Shown: piece after piece, positions 23,068 through 33,283 of the stretch
Layout: each line of letters begins with the position of its first letter
Numbering within the stretch: the first letter of the stretch is position 1
Assembly (NCBI RefSeq): GCF_038070105.1
Contig: NZ_JBBPBZ010000002.1
Span: 2,182,001-2,246,000 of the forward strand
Length of the DNA stretch: 64,000 nt
Origin: Methylocystis sp. IM3
GTDB taxonomy: Bacteria; Pseudomonadota; Alphaproteobacteria; Rhizobiales; Beijerinckiaceae
Direction: 5' to 3'
The notes under the pieces: generated by a model
The model's database searches: none
Told to the model about the DNA's origin: nothing
The model's input: only the letters and a program-made list of their open reading frames with translations
Translations under genes and position numbers: made by a program

Positions 23068-23261
23068 GATGCGACGTGTTCCCCGGGCGCCCAATATCCC
23101 CGCATCACTATTGAACCCTCGCCGGGATGGAAAGCGAAAACGTCGCCGCGGGCGCCGAACCACGCCTTGCCGCTCTGCGCCCGAAAAGGCTATCTTGCGT
23201 CCGGCGCAGGCATAAACACGGCCTTGCCGGCCCGCCCTCCCCAACCGCCGAAGCAGACCGA

Positions 23262-24452
23262 ATGGCGAATGAAATCCCCTGCCAGATCGAGATGATCCGC
23301 CACGCGCCGAAGCGGCCTGTCACGGCGTTTTTTCGATTTTTCGACGCCGAGGGCGCCTGCGTCCTGGCCTTCCCCTACCGGCTACAGAATCGCGTCACCC
23401 ATTTCAATGAAGTGATGATGGACCCGCGCCTCTCGGTGGAGATCGACCCCGGCGAGCCCGACGCGCGCATTTCGGTGCGCGTGAGGCCCTGCGACGAGAC
23501 ATACCGGCTCAGGCGCAAGCTCTCCCACTTCCTCGACAATTTCCGCAGAAAGCCCGCGCCCCCGAGGCCCGATCCGGCGCGAATCGTTCCCTTTGAAGCC
23601 GAGAGCGTAGCCACGTCATCGGCCACGCCGCTCGTCAGCATCGTCATCCCGACGCGCGACCGCGCCAGCCTGCTCGCGCGCGCCGCGGAAACGCTTTTTG
23701 AAACGGCGCGCTGGCCGAACAAGGAGCTGGTGGTCGTCGACAACGGATCGGTCGAAGCGGAGACTTTCGCCCTGTTCGACAGGCTCCGGCGCCTGCCCAA
23801 TGTCACGATCCTGCGCCGGGACGAACCCTTCAACTTCGCGCGTCTGGTGAACGAGGGCGTTCGCGCATCGCGCGGCGAAGTGCTTGCGCTCCTGAACAAT
23901 GACGTCGAAACCGACAACCCCGACTGGCTCGCGTCGCTGGTGGCGCTTGCCGTCGATCCGCGCGTCGGCGCTGTCGGCGCGAAGCTCCTTCATGAAGACG
24001 GAACCGTGCAGCACGCGGGCATTGCGCTCGGCATTCGCGGGCTTGTCGCTCACGCGGGGTGCGGCCGCGCCGCCGACGATCCAGGCCCCTACGCCATGCT
24101 GACGACGACGCGGCGCGTCTCCGCCGTCACGGGCGCCTGCCTCCTGACCCGTCGCGACGTCTTCGACGCGCTCGGCGGATTCGACGAGGAGTTCGTCGTC
24201 GAGTTCAACGATGTGGATTATTGCCTGCGCGCCGGCGCGGCGGGCTATGCCGTAATCTGCGCCGCCGAGCCGACCCTCGTCCACAAGGAAGGCTCGACCC
24301 GGCAGGCCCGTCCCTTGCGCGAGCGCGAGGTTCTCGACCGCAGCCTGTTCATGCGTCGCTGGGGCCGCGCCCTGATCGACGATCCTTACTATCCGCCCGA
24401 ACTGACGCTGCGCGACGAATCCCTCACGCTGGCGGAGGCGCCGAATGGCTAG
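23262..24452 (+). CDS. Glycosyltransferase family 2
   Basis: This 396-residue GT-A enzyme has a short N-terminal extension of unknown role (MANEIPCQIEMIRHAPKRPV). The catalytic domain follows from about residue 165: SIVIPTRDRASLLARA, ELVVVDNGS, a LLNNDVE metal/nucleotide-binding segment, and GACLLTRRDVFDALGGFDE with NDVDYCLRAG. It is the rhamnosyltransferase-like GT2 type that builds O-antigen or other surface glycans. The ATG at 23262 follows a Gly/Arg-rich, non-homologous leader. The last 8 bp overlap the dusA start. Confidence 0.87.
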   Translation: MANEIPCQIEMIRHAPKRPVTAFFRFFDAEGACVLAFPYRLQNRVTHFNEVMMDPRLSVEIDPGEPDARISVRVRPCDETYRLRRKLSHFLDNFRRKPAPPRPDPARIVPFEAESVATSSATPLVSIVIPTRDRASLLARAAETLFETARWPNKELVVVDNGSVEAETFALFDRLRRLPNVTILRRDEPFNFARLVNEGVRASRGEVLALLNNDVETDNPDWLASLVALAVDPRVGAVGAKLLHEDGTVQHAGIALGIRGLVAHAGCGRAADDPGPYAMLTTTRRVSAVTGACLLTRRDVFDALGGFDEEFVVEFNDVDYCLRAGAAGYAVICAAEPTLVHKEGSTRQARPLREREVLDRSLFMRRWGRALIDDPYYPPELTLRDESLTLAEAPNG

Positions 24453-25458
24453 CCTCGTCTCGCCAGCCGACATCCGCTTCTCAGTCGCGCCGATGATGGA
24501 CTGGACGGATCGGCATTGCCGCTTCTTCCATCGCATGCTCACCCGGCGCGCGCGGCTTTACACGGAGATGCTGACGACAGGCGCCGTCATTCACGGGCAG
24601 CGCGACAGGCTGATGGGCTTCGAAGCCTTCGAGCAGCCGGTCGCCTTTCAGCTCGGCGGCTCCGACCCCGGCGACCTCGCGCGCGCGGCAAAAGTCGTGG
24701 AAGACTTCGGCTATTGTGAAGTCAATCTCAACGTCGGTTGCCCGTCCGATCGCGTTCAAAATGGCGCCTTCGGCGCCTGTCTCATGCAGCGGCCAGCGCT
24801 CGTCGCCGATTGCGTCAAAGCGATGAAGGACGCCGTCGCTCTCCCTGTAACAGTCAAATGCCGGATCGGCGTGGACGAACAGGACCCCGAGCAGGCGCTG
24901 TTCGACATGGCGGCGCAATGCATCGACGCCGGCGCCGACGCTCTCTTCGTCCACGCGCGCAAGGCGTGGCTAAAGGGACTTTCGCCCAAGGAAAACCGCG
25001 ATATTCCCCCGCTCGACTATCCGCTCGTGCATCGGCTCAAGCGCGCCTATCCCGACACGCCGATCGCCATCAATGGCGGCATCTCGACGATCGCGCAGAT
25101 GCGCGAGCAACTCGAGAACATGGACGGCGTCATGGTTGGTCGCGCCGCCTACCACGATCCCGGACTGCTGCTTTCCGTCGATCCTGAACTCTTCGACGCG
25201 CCGGCGCCTGTCGCCGATGGCTTCGCCGCCATCGAGGCGTTTCTGCCCTATATTGAGCGTGAACTGAGTAAGGGTGAAAAGCTTTCCAATATCACCCGCC
25301 ATATGCTCGGCCTGTTCGCCGGACTGCCGGGCGCGCGCAGCTTCCGCCGGCGGCTGGCGCTGGAAGCGGTGCGATCCGGCGCCGGCGTCGAAGTTCTCGC
25401 CGGCGCAACGCGCGAAGTGACCGAGGCCATGTCACGTCTGCGCGACGCTGCGGCGTAA
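24445..25458 (+). CDS. dusA: tRNA-dihydrouridine synthase A
   Basis: This 337-residue FMN enzyme reduces uridine to dihydrouridine in the tRNA D-loop. Diagnostic motifs are FSVAPMMDWTDRHCR at the N-terminus, GGSDPGDLA, EVNLNVGCPSDRVQNGAFGA with catalytic Cys99, CRIGVDEQD, LFVHARKAWLKGLSPKENR, INGGI for phosphate binding, and GVMVGRAAYHDP. The LSPKENR and NVGCPSDRVQ segments point to the DusA subgroup. Length is typical. The start overlaps the GT2 gene by 8 bp. Confidence 0.94.
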   Translation: MASLVSPADIRFSVAPMMDWTDRHCRFFHRMLTRRARLYTEMLTTGAVIHGQRDRLMGFEAFEQPVAFQLGGSDPGDLARAAKVVEDFGYCEVNLNVGCPSDRVQNGAFGACLMQRPALVADCVKAMKDAVALPVTVKCRIGVDEQDPEQALFDMAAQCIDAGADALFVHARKAWLKGLSPKENRDIPPLDYPLVHRLKRAYPDTPIAINGGISTIAQMREQLENMDGVMVGRAAYHDPGLLLSVDPELFDAPAPVADGFAAIEAFLPYIERELSKGEKLSNITRHMLGLFAGLPGARSFRRRLALEAVRSGAGVEVLAGATREVTEAMSRLRDAAA

Positions 25459-25465
25459 GTAACGT

Positions 25466-26239
25466 TCAGCCAGCCGATAGAGCTACGAGCATCGCGACTT
25501 CCGAGACCTGCTGGGCCGCTCCCAGAACATCCCCGGTATAGCCGCCGATCTGAAGCTGCGCCATTTTCGTAATTGCGATCGCCCCGCCGAAAGCCGCCAT
25601 CACCGCGACGACGGTCTGCGCCAGCGAGGCGGGGCCAAGAGCCGGCGTCAGAGCGATTGCGCAGCCGAGGTAGAGTGCGACCCGCAAGGCCGGCGCAGAC
25701 GGCGTCGCCGCCGAGGAGCCGGCCCCATCTCCCCGCGCGGGCAACGAAATCACGAGAGGGATCAGACCGACGGCGCGTGACAGGGCCGAGGCCGCAACGA
25801 TGGCGATAGCTGCGGAAAGCGCACCACGCTCGCACAGCGCGCCAATGGCTCCGACCCGAACGAGAGTCGATAGGCAGAGCGCCAGCGTGCCATAGGTCCC
25901 GAGACGACTGTCGCGCATGATCGCCAGCTTCTGTTCGCGCGTAGCCCCGCCGCCGAAGCCATCCGCGACATCAGCCAGACCGTCTTCATGAAGCGCGCCG
26001 GTCGAAAGCGAGAGAACGGCGACAGCAGTTGCCGCCGCGACAATCGGCGGCAGGTGAACAATCGCCGACAAGAGCAAGACAGCGGAGCCCAGCGCTCCAA
26101 TCGCTGCCCCAGCCACGGGCGTCGCCCAACTCACACGAGAGAAATCGGGCATCGCGTGCCCGTCCACACCCGCCCGAACGGGCAAGCGCGAATAGAAACG
26201 CAGGCAGGCGCGGATATCGTCGCCAATCGTTGGAATCAT
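25466..26239 (-). CDS. cobS: Adenosylcobinamide-GDP ribazoletransferase
   Basis: This 257-residue polytopic membrane enzyme joins adenosylcobinamide-GDP and alpha-ribazole(-phosphate) in the last step of cobalamin assembly. The family signature [19 protein letters not shown] is present, followed by [14 protein letters not shown]. Further matches are FYSRLPV at the start and [20 protein letters not shown] at the end. Several Ala/Leu-rich transmembrane segments fit the family. It stands alone: its usual neighbours (cobU, cobT) are not in the window. It ends 8 bp from the convergent dusA stop. Confidence 0.93.
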   Translation of the reverse strand: MIPTIGDDIRACLRFYSRLPVRAGVDGHAMPDFSRVSWATPVAGAAIGALGSAVLLLSAIVHLPPIVAAATAVAVLSLSTGALHEDGLADVADGFGGGATREQKLAIMRDSRLGTYGTLALCLSTLVRVGAIGALCERGALSAAIAIVAASALSRAVGLIPLVISLPARGDGAGSSAATPSAPALRVALYLGCAIALTPALGPASLAQTVVAVMAAFGGAIAITKMAQLQIGGYTGDVLGAAQQVSEVAMLVALSAG

Positions 26240-26285
26240 GCCCTCTTCATGATCGACCGCGTCCCCCTTGTCGAGCGCCGGTCGC

Positions 26286-27236
26286 TCAGTTCATCAGAAA
26301 AATCTGAATGCCAGCCGGCGCCATCACGACAAGCATCAGCACAGGCAGAAAGAACACAATCATCGGCACGGTGAGTTTGGGCGGCAGCGACGCAGCAATT
26401 CTTTCCGCCTCGATCATCCGCGCATCACGGCTTTCCTGTGCGGTGACGCGCAGCGCCTGGCCGAGCGGCGTGCCATATTTTTCCGCCTGAACGAGCACAG
26501 TGGCGACCTGTTTCACGGCCGGAAGGCCCGTTCGCGTTGCGAGATTATTATACGCCGTCCGCCGATCCGGCAGATAATTGAGCTCAGCCGTCGCAAGCGC
26601 GAACTCCTCGGCAAGCGCCCTCGACTGCACGCCGATTTCCTGCCCGACTTTTCGGAACGCCATTTCGATGGACATCCCCGACTCCACGCAAATGAGCAAT
26701 AGATCCAGGGCGTCGGGGAAAGCCCGCCGCATCGATTGCTGGCGCTTGACGGTCGCATTCCTCAAAAAAACTTCCGGAGCCTTTACTCCGGCATATAAGA
26801 CGCTAATGGAAATCCCGCCTTCCATCACCAAATCCGTTTCCGAATCCCCGAGCAGGTTGAAATATAGGAGCGCGCATAACAGAAAAACAATCGGCGACGC
26901 TGCCCTGAAGAACAGAAACGCAATTTCCGCTTGCGGGCCACGATAGCCCGCGCAGGCCAGCCTGTCTTTCACATTCGCGGTATTCAGCCAAGTGGCGAGC
27001 GAGTAACGCTCCACAATATCTCTCATATAGGCGTTTGACTCTTGCCGCAGTCCTCTTGGCGACGCATTTTTGGCTCGCTCGCGCTGCCTCATTCTCTCGC
27101 GCTCGTTCGAAACGCTTTTCACGCGCTTGGCAAAGCCGCCGTTCTCTATCAGCGAAAACCCGATCGTCACCATAGTTACGACGATGGAAAGGGAGGCGAT
27201 CACGCCGGCCAGCGCACTCTGATTGCCAAATTTCAT
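26286..27236 (-). CDS. tadC: Tad pilus assembly membrane protein TadC
   Basis: This 316-residue inner-membrane protein carries a type II secretion F (GspF) domain: [20 protein letters not shown], followed by helices and terminal transmembrane segments ([18 protein letters not shown]). With TadB it forms the membrane platform driven by the CpaF ATPase in Flp pilus assembly. The ATG at 27236 is preferred because GGAAGG lies at good distance; ATGs at 27269 and 27254 are alternatives. It is the last gene of the leftward tad operon, 40 bp after tadB. Confidence 0.92.
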   Translation of the reverse strand: MKFGNQSALAGVIASLSIVVTMVTIGFSLIENGGFAKRVKSVSNERERMRQRERAKNASPRGLRQESNAYMRDIVERYSLATWLNTANVKDRLACAGYRGPQAEIAFLFFRAASPIVFLLCALLYFNLLGDSETDLVMEGGISISVLYAGVKAPEVFLRNATVKRQQSMRRAFPDALDLLLICVESGMSIEMAFRKVGQEIGVQSRALAEEFALATAELNYLPDRRTAYNNLATRTGLPAVKQVATVLVQAEKYGTPLGQALRVTAQESRDARMIEAERIAASLPPKLTVPMIVFFLPVLMLVVMAPAGIQIFLMN

Positions 27237-27276
27237 CGTGATCCCTTCCAGCATTGAGCCCTCGGACATCTTTCCG

Positions 27277-28251
27277 TCAAAAGTCGAACTGGATCATCTT
27301 ACGCATGATGAGAACGCCAATTCCCATCCATAGCAGGCCGCCAGCGAGGCATATCTCGCCAATGGTCGTTGTGTAGAGCACCGCCATGTAGCCCGGATTG
27401 AGAACCGACACTGCGGCTCCGACAAGAAATGGCAGAGAGCCGATGATCCCGGCCGACGCCTTCGCTTCTGCCGATATGGACTTTACCTTGCCTTTCATCT
27501 TCTTCCTGTCGCGAAGAACACGAGACAGATTTGCAAGAGCCTCGGAGAGGTTGCCGCCGGCCTTTTGCTGGATATTGATCACAATCGCGAAGAAAGACGC
27601 CTCAGCGACAGGAACCCTCTCCGCCAAACGCTCGACGGCCTCGCCGACCGTCATCCCGATTGTCAGGGCGTCAACGATGACCTTGAACTCGGATCGTACG
27701 GGCTCCTGACCTTCATTCGCAATGACGCGCAGGCAATCGCTGACAGGCAGACCCGCTCTCACGCCACGTATGATGACATCAAGCGCCTCGGGAAATGAGT
27801 CAACAAACTGGTTGACCCGGCGCGTCACCATGAAAGAAATCGCCCAGCGGGGAATAGCCCAAGCGCCGACCGGAATGAAGCAGAGCGCCAGCAGCAAATC
27901 GCCGCCAACCATATAACCGAGGACAGAAAGAAGCAGGCCAGCGCCAGCCGACCCGGCATAAAATGCCGCCGGCGACCACGTCACGCCGGCCTGTGCGAGC
28001 TTCTCCTCGAGACGAAGAGATCGAGACCTGTTTTTTCCACCGACTTCATTGAGGCTGTCGGCAATTACCTTGCGGCGCCTCACCTGTTCGGCCGCCGCTC
28101 CCCCCTTGTGATCCACCACCCCGGTCATCAGTGCGGCTTGACGCCTCTTCGCCGTTCCTCCCCCACCGACATACGAATAAAACAGGCCATAAAGCGCTGT
28201 TCCGATACTGACCGAGAACAGCATGGCGACGATGAGCTTTTGATCCATCAC
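27277..28251 (-). CDS. tadB: Tad pilus assembly membrane protein TadB
   Basis: This 324-residue GspF-domain platform protein begins MMDQKLIVAMLFSVSIGTAL with a transmembrane segment and contains FPEALDVIIRGVRAGLPVSD, GEAVERLAERVPVAEASFFA and GGNLSEALANLSRVLRDR, typical of TadB. It pairs with TadC and is powered by CpaF. It starts 18 bp after the cpaF stop in the same leftward operon. Either of the first two Met codons may be used. Confidence 0.92.
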   Translation of the reverse strand: MMDQKLIVAMLFSVSIGTALYGLFYSYVGGGGTAKRRQAALMTGVVDHKGGAAAEQVRRRKVIADSLNEVGGKNRSRSLRLEEKLAQAGVTWSPAAFYAGSAGAGLLLSVLGYMVGGDLLLALCFIPVGAWAIPRWAISFMVTRRVNQFVDSFPEALDVIIRGVRAGLPVSDCLRVIANEGQEPVRSEFKVIVDALTIGMTVGEAVERLAERVPVAEASFFAIVINIQQKAGGNLSEALANLSRVLRDRKKMKGKVKSISAEAKASAGIIGSLPFLVGAAVSVLNPGYMAVLYTTTIGEICLAGGLLWMGIGVLIMRKMIQFDF

Positions 28252-28269
28252 GGGCGCCCCTGTTCGGCC

Positions 28270-29706
28270 TTATATATCTTCGGTTACATGGGCGGCCTCC
28301 AATGCCGCGACGAGCCGATCTTCCTCTCCGTAATAACGCGCGCGCTCGAGAAACCTCGGGCGCGTGACTCCGGTCGAACGCTGGCGGCCCATCAGCTTGC
28401 CGTTGGCGTCCTCGCCCAGGATATCGTAGACAAATAAGTCCTGCATCGTGACCACCTCCCCCTCCGTTCCCACGACCTCGGTGATATGTGTGATGCGGCG
28501 AGATCCGTCGCGCAAACGCATGGCTTGGATGATGATGTCGACCGAGGATACGATCATGTCACGAATGGTTTTCGCCGGTAAGGTGAAGCCCCCCATTGTG
28601 ATCATCGACTCCAGACGGGCAAGCGCTTCTCGCGGCGAATTTGCATGGAGAGTCCCCATCGACCCATCGTGGCCGGTGTTCATGGCCTGCAAGAGATCGA
28701 AAGCTTCCGGGCCACGCACCTCGCCTACGATGATGCGCTCGGGGCGCATGCGAAGGCAGTTCTTGACGAGTTCACGCATGGTGATCGCCCCCTGCCCTTC
28801 CAGATTTGGCGGGCGCGTTTCCAGGCGCACCACGTGCGGCTGTTGGAGCTGAAGTTCTGCGGCATCCTCGCAAGTAATAACGCGTTCGTCAGTGTCTATG
28901 TAATTCGTGAGACAGTTCAGCAGAGTCGTCTTTCCCGACCCCGTGCCGCCAGAAATCAGCACATTGCATCGCACGCGTCCGATTATTTTTAAGACCTCGC
29001 CCCCTTCGATCGAGATGGCCCCGAAACGGATCAGTTGGTCTAGTGTAAGCTTGTCTTTTTTGAATTTTCGTATTGTCAGCGCAGGTCCATCAATCGCCAG
29101 CGGCGGCGCGATGACATTGACGCGCGAACCATCGAACAGACGCGCGTCGCAGATTGGAGAGGCATCGTCTACGCGACGACCAACCTGCGAAACGATTCTT
29201 TGACAGATATTCATCAGCTGCGCATTGTCTCTAAACCGGACATTCGTCAGCTGTATTTTCCCACCCACTTCGATATAGGTTTTATAGGCGCCATTCACCA
29301 TTATGTCGGCGATGTCGTCACGCGCCAACAAGGGCTCCAGCGGGCCGTAACCGAGAACGTCATTGCATATGTCGTCGAGCAAATCTTCCTGCTCGGCTAT
29401 CGACATCACCACATTTTTAATGGATATGATTTCGTTGACGATGTCGCGGATTTCCTCCCGCGCATTTTCCACGTCCAGCTTGGAAAGTTGAGCCAGATCG
29501 ATCGCTTCGATCAAAGCGTTGAATATTATGCCCTTTGTAACGAAATATTCGTCGGACTTAACCGGTTCTGCCGGCTTCGCAGCTGCGACCTGCTCTCTCG
29601 GCTCAGCCGCTTGCATTGGGCCCGCGCTTCTCACCCCGTTTACCGAGGCGATGGATTTCTGCCCCCGAGCGCCTGTATCGTTGACGTTGGTACGCTTTCC
29701 AAACAT
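28270..29706 (-). CDS. cpaF: Tad pilus assembly ATPase CpaF/TadA
   Basis: This 478-residue hexameric ATPase drives Flp pilus polymerisation. The Walker [17 protein letters not shown] is clear, followed by [20 protein letters not shown], the catalytic Glu in [20 protein letters not shown], and [19 protein letters not shown]. The N-terminal part contains [20 protein letters not shown], the usual CpaF signature. Length and order are normal. It lies between cpaE and tadB in the leftward operon. Confidence 0.95.
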   Translation of the reverse strand: MFGKRTNVNDTGARGQKSIASVNGVRSAGPMQAAEPREQVAAAKPAEPVKSDEYFVTKGIIFNALIEAIDLAQLSKLDVENAREEIRDIVNEIISIKNVVMSIAEQEDLLDDICNDVLGYGPLEPLLARDDIADIMVNGAYKTYIEVGGKIQLTNVRFRDNAQLMNICQRIVSQVGRRVDDASPICDARLFDGSRVNVIAPPLAIDGPALTIRKFKKDKLTLDQLIRFGAISIEGGEVLKIIGRVRCNVLISGGTGSGKTTLLNCLTNYIDTDERVITCEDAAELQLQQPHVVRLETRPPNLEGQGAITMRELVKNCLRMRPERIIVGEVRGPEAFDLLQAMNTGHDGSMGTLHANSPREALARLESMITMGGFTLPAKTIRDMIVSSVDIIIQAMRLRDGSRRITHITEVVGTEGEVVTMQDLFVYDILGEDANGKLMGRQRSTGVTRPRFLERARYYGEEDRLVAALEAAHVTEDI

Positions 29707-29748
29707 CTAAGGATATTCCCCCGCCCATCGGGCCTGTCGCGGGATAAT

Positions 29749-31026
29749 TCAACTTGCTTTCATTCGACTCAGTCGCTCGATGAAGGGCGCGAGCAAGGGT
29801 TTTTTCCCGCGCCGGACAATGGCGCGCCCCATCAGCAACTGCCCAGCGTCGTCAATTGTCTCGATGATCTTGGACCTCGGATCGACTTCGGCGAGCATCT
29901 GGCCATTGTTCGCCGCCGCGCCGAACAATCTGGCCTCAAAAGGGATTACGCCCAACGGTTCCATTTCCATTGCCTTCGCGAACTCGCCGAGAGATATCTC
30001 GGGGCGGCGCGGCAGCCCAACCATATTGAGGATCAATCGAGGCGGATGGTCGTTGAGCCGCGATGCGTTGAGAGAATCGATCAAGGTTTTCGTGTTTCGA
30101 AGATTCGCCAGGTCAGGCGACGCTACGATCACGACGTCGTCACATCCCACCAAGACCCGCCGCGTCCACGCGCACCATTGGTGCGGAACGTCCAGAATGA
30201 CGCAGGGGGTCGTCGCGCGGAGAATATCGAGCGTTGCGTCGACGGCATGTTCAGAAAGATCATAAGATCGATCGAGCGTGGCGGGCGCAGGCAGGATGCT
30301 CAGCGTATCGCTACATCTCGATGCAAGTCTGTCGATAAAATTGGCGTCCAACCGTTCGGGAGAGAAAATTGCTTCAGCGATCCCCTGGGGCGGATCTTGA
30401 TTGAAATCGAGACCTACGGTCCCGAAGGCCAGGTCCAGATCGACGAGCACCGTCTGAAGCGCAAGCTGGCGAGAGATGGACCATGCGAGGTTATGGCACA
30501 CTGTCGACGCCCCTACCCCGCCCTTAGCGCCCACGACTGCGATAACGCGCCCCAGCGTTTCGCTGCTCTCACCATTGTAAAGAGCCGATATATGACCGAT
30601 GAAGTCCAGGATATTCATCGGCGCGACGATGTAATCGCTCACGCCACGATATATTAGCTCCCGATATAGCAGGATGTCATTTTCATGACCGATGACCATC
30701 ACCTTGGTGCCAGAGTCGCAACACTCGGCCAGAAGCGCAAGCTGCTCGAAGAGCACACTGCGATCCGCGGACGATTCAAGGACAATCAGGTTCGGAGTTG
30801 GCGAATTGCGATAGGCTTCTACGGCCGCGGGAACGCCGCCTATATGAACCTTCACATGCGCCTTGATCATTCGACGGTCGTTCGCAGCGCTTTCGACCAC
30901 CGCCACGACGTCATTCGACTCAAGAAAGCCCTGCACCGAGATTCTAGGTATAGGCGCAATATGAGTCTTCGAATCGTTCCGAGTTTTTGGCACTGCGCAC
31001 CCGCCCTTAAGACCCGCCGCCGACAC
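29749..31026 (-). CDS. cpaE: Pilus assembly ATPase-like protein CpaE/TadZ
   Basis: This 425-residue protein has an N-terminal receiver-like domain and a MinD/ParA-like C-terminal domain with a deviant Walker motif (VVGAKGGVGASTVCHNLAW). Further MinD-like segments are VLVDLDLAFGTVGLDFNQ and VIVASPDLANLRNTKTLID. CpaE localises Tad pilus assembly, often to a pole. The Ser in place of the usual Lys-Thr pair of the P-loop is common in this family. The start at 31026 overlaps cpaD by 20 bp; a GTG at 30993 would avoid overlap. Confidence 0.9.
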   Translation of the reverse strand: MSAAGLKGGCAVPKTRNDSKTHIAPIPRISVQGFLESNDVVAVVESAANDRRMIKAHVKVHIGGVPAAVEAYRNSPTPNLIVLESSADRSVLFEQLALLAECCDSGTKVMVIGHENDILLYRELIYRGVSDYIVAPMNILDFIGHISALYNGESSETLGRVIAVVGAKGGVGASTVCHNLAWSISRQLALQTVLVDLDLAFGTVGLDFNQDPPQGIAEAIFSPERLDANFIDRLASRCSDTLSILPAPATLDRSYDLSEHAVDATLDILRATTPCVILDVPHQWCAWTRRVLVGCDDVVIVASPDLANLRNTKTLIDSLNASRLNDHPPRLILNMVGLPRRPEISLGEFAKAMEMEPLGVIPFEARLFGAAANNGQMLAEVDPRSKIIETIDDAGQLLMGRAIVRRGKKPLLAPFIERLSRMKAS

Positions 31027-31750
31027 TGCTGATTGAGCTGGGCTTCATACGCCAATTCGTGCTTGGATCTTCGCCCATGCGTAATTTGGTGATTGCCCGC
31101 ATCCGCATCTCGACGTACGACGCCGTCTCGCCCCTGGGGTTCGCCAGATCGCGTGGATCGGCGACCTGGGCCGCCAACGTCGCCTGGTTCGCACAACCGA
31201 AATTCCAATACGTTTCGTTTTGCCAACCGTTGACGCTACTCCCGGAGGCAAGATCCTGAGGCCACTCGCCACAGCGATTTGCGACCTTGGCCTTCAATGC
31301 CTGGAATGACAGGCGAATGGGCGCTGCGAGCTTGTCATCGACCAATGGATAAGAGCCCATCGCGATCTCACCCCCGAGCCCGACCGATGCAAGCGCGCGC
31401 CGGACAGCGTCGGCTCCACTTGCCCAGACCTTTCCCGCCGATCCTCCAGACGGAGTCAAGAGGCTGATCGGACCATGACCGAATTCTCTGTAATGAGCAG
31501 CAAACTCCCGGATTCGCCCCATCGTCTCCGAGTCCACTCGACCCCTTTCGACGGAAGGGAAGAGATCGAGCACAAAGGGCGCATCAGTAAGCACCACCGG
31601 ATGACGGTCACGGTAATCATATGGAGTCACCAGTGGCGGGAGCGCGCGCGGCGCGGCGCACCCGCCCAGGGCTACCGCTCCGATCGCTGCAAGGATAGGG
31701 AGTCGACGTGCGCCTAGCGTCTTCGTATCAAGTGTGAACCACATTCGCAT
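31007..31750 (-). CDS. cpaD: Pilus assembly lipoprotein CpaD
   Basis: This 247-residue protein has a lipoprotein signal: an N-terminal basic region, a hydrophobic stretch and VALGGC with Cys31 as acylation site. The C-terminal domain with WPQDLASGSSVNGWQNETYW and NFGCANQATLAAQVADPRDL is the CpaD hallmark. CpaD is an outer-membrane lipoprotein that helps secretin CpaC assemble. It begins 22 bp after the cpaC stop and overlaps the following cpaE. Confidence 0.92.
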   Translation of the reverse strand: MRMWFTLDTKTLGARRLPILAAIGAVALGGCAAPRALPPLVTPYDYRDRHPVVLTDAPFVLDLFPSVERGRVDSETMGRIREFAAHYREFGHGPISLLTPSGGSAGKVWASGADAVRRALASVGLGGEIAMGSYPLVDDKLAAPIRLSFQALKAKVANRCGEWPQDLASGSSVNGWQNETYWNFGCANQATLAAQVADPRDLANPRGETASYVEMRMRAITKLRMGEDPSTNWRMKPSSISSVGGGS

Positions 31751-31771
31751 GAATCCTCGCGCCGGAGCCTG

Positions 31772-33274
31772 CTAGTCGTGAATGAAGCCGACGCGGCCCC
31801 TGAATTTTTGCATCATCTGCGGATTGCTGCGGGTCGAATAGATGCGGTTGACGCGACCAAGTAACCAACCCTGCGGATCGGAAGCATCAGCAAATCCATC
31901 ATCCGGACGGGCAACCTCCTGTGGGGAAAGCGACCGCGCGATGTATGGCGTGACAACCACAAGCAGCTCCGTCTCGTTACGCTGATAATCGCGGGATCTG
32001 AACAGCGCGCCGAGGACCGGCAGGTTCAAAAGTCCAGGAAGCCCCGAGATGGCCTGGGCGCTTGTCTGGCGGAGCAGCCCCGCTGTCGCGATCGACGCTC
32101 CAGACGGCAGTTCCACGGTCGTTTCACTTTTTCGAGACTTGAAACCCGGCACAGTGACGTTGGCGTAGGTGAAGCTGCCCTGCACGTCTACTTCCGTAAC
32201 CTCCGTCGCCAGATGAAGAGAAATACGCCCCTCAGACAGGACCGTTGGAATGAAATTCAACGAAACGCCATAGGATTTGAACGCGATGCCGGGGGTACAG
32301 ACCGGCATCGCCCCACCTGAGGAAAACGTACAGGTTCCAGACGAAGGAACTGCAATTTCCCCGCCGACGAGCATTTTCGCCTGTTCTCCCGAGATCGCCG
32401 TCACTGTCGGTTCCGCAAGGATGCGCGTAACGCCATATCTCTCGAACGCCTTTAGCGTCGCCCTCGTGTCGTTCTGACCGTTGATCGAGAGCGCGGTATT
32501 CGAAACAATAGGATTAACAGCAAATGGGTTCTCGGAGGTGAATTTTCCCCACCCCCCGTTGAGCAGCGTGTCTCCGCCGGCCTGCGCCGAGAAGCCGAGC
32601 TGCTTGACAACCTTTCGCTCGATCTCCGCCACGGTCACCTTCAGCATGACCTGATCTTCGCCGCGGATCACAAGCGCGTTGATGACGCCACTGTTGTTCG
32701 TATCGCCGGGGGCGCCTCCTTGCGCTACCGAGACGACGCCTCCGGTCGCCGCCGCCGAACGAGAAGCAAAGCCCTTCGCGATGTCGACGGCGCGTTGAGC
32801 CTCTCCGGCCGACGCCACCGTACCTGTGAGAATAATAATGTCGTTCACGGTCCGAGCGGCGATGTTCGACCGAGGCAACGCCGCTTTCAGCAGCGGCGCC
32901 AATTCCCCGACATCCCGCCCCACGCTTATTTCCAGATTGGCGACTTGCCGACCAGCGGAATCCAGGCCGATGATCGTTGTTTGGCCCGTTTCACCACCGA
33001 TGATGTAAATTTTGCGCGGCGTGCGAACAACTGCATCCGCCACCTTTGGATTACCGACAACCACCTCGGAAACATTTCTCGGGAGATCGATGATCATCGA
33101 CTTTCCGACCCCCATCGAAATCCGCTTCGACAGCATCGCGCTGCTTTCAGATTCCACACCCGGTCGATCCGCCACCTCCGACCACGCGTTGCTCACGCAC
33201 ATGGCGCTCAGCGCAAACCCGGTGATTATCTTATGCATACGTCTCATCAGAGGCGTTCCCTGGCGGAAAATCAT
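31772..33274 (-). CDS. cpaC: Tad pilus secretin CpaC/RcpA
   Basis: This 500-residue outer-membrane secretin forms the pore for the Flp pilus. A signal peptide follows the start (HKIITGFALSAMCVSNAWS). The N-domain (SMIIDLPRNVSEVVVGNPKV, then GETGQTTIIGLD) precedes a BON-type domain (TGTVASAGEAQRAVDIAKG). The secretin domain is recognised by ILAEPTVTAISGEQAKMLVG, SYGVSLNFIPTVLSEGRISL and LPGLLNLPVLGALFRSRDYQ. Several Met codons near the N-terminus could be the start (33274 or 33247). Its N-domain is paralogous to the short plus-strand protein at 35524. Confidence 0.94.
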   Translation of the reverse strand: MIFRQGTPLMRRMHKIITGFALSAMCVSNAWSEVADRPGVESESSAMLSKRISMGVGKSMIIDLPRNVSEVVVGNPKVADAVVRTPRKIYIIGGETGQTTIIGLDSAGRQVANLEISVGRDVGELAPLLKAALPRSNIAARTVNDIIILTGTVASAGEAQRAVDIAKGFASRSAAATGGVVSVAQGGAPGDTNNSGVINALVIRGEDQVMLKVTVAEIERKVVKQLGFSAQAGGDTLLNGGWGKFTSENPFAVNPIVSNTALSINGQNDTRATLKAFERYGVTRILAEPTVTAISGEQAKMLVGGEIAVPSSGTCTFSSGGAMPVCTPGIAFKSYGVSLNFIPTVLSEGRISLHLATEVTEVDVQGSFTYANVTVPGFKSRKSETTVELPSGASIATAGLLRQTSAQAISGLPGLLNLPVLGALFRSRDYQRNETELLVVVTPYIARSLSPQEVARPDDGFADASDPQGWLLGRVNRIYSTRSNPQMMQKFRGRVGFIHD

Positions 33275-33283
33275 TTCAGCGTC

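Noticed and set aside
29200..30657. Plus-strand open frame across cpaF/cpaE
   Set aside because: It crosses two well-supported genes on the opposite strand and has no protein-like features.
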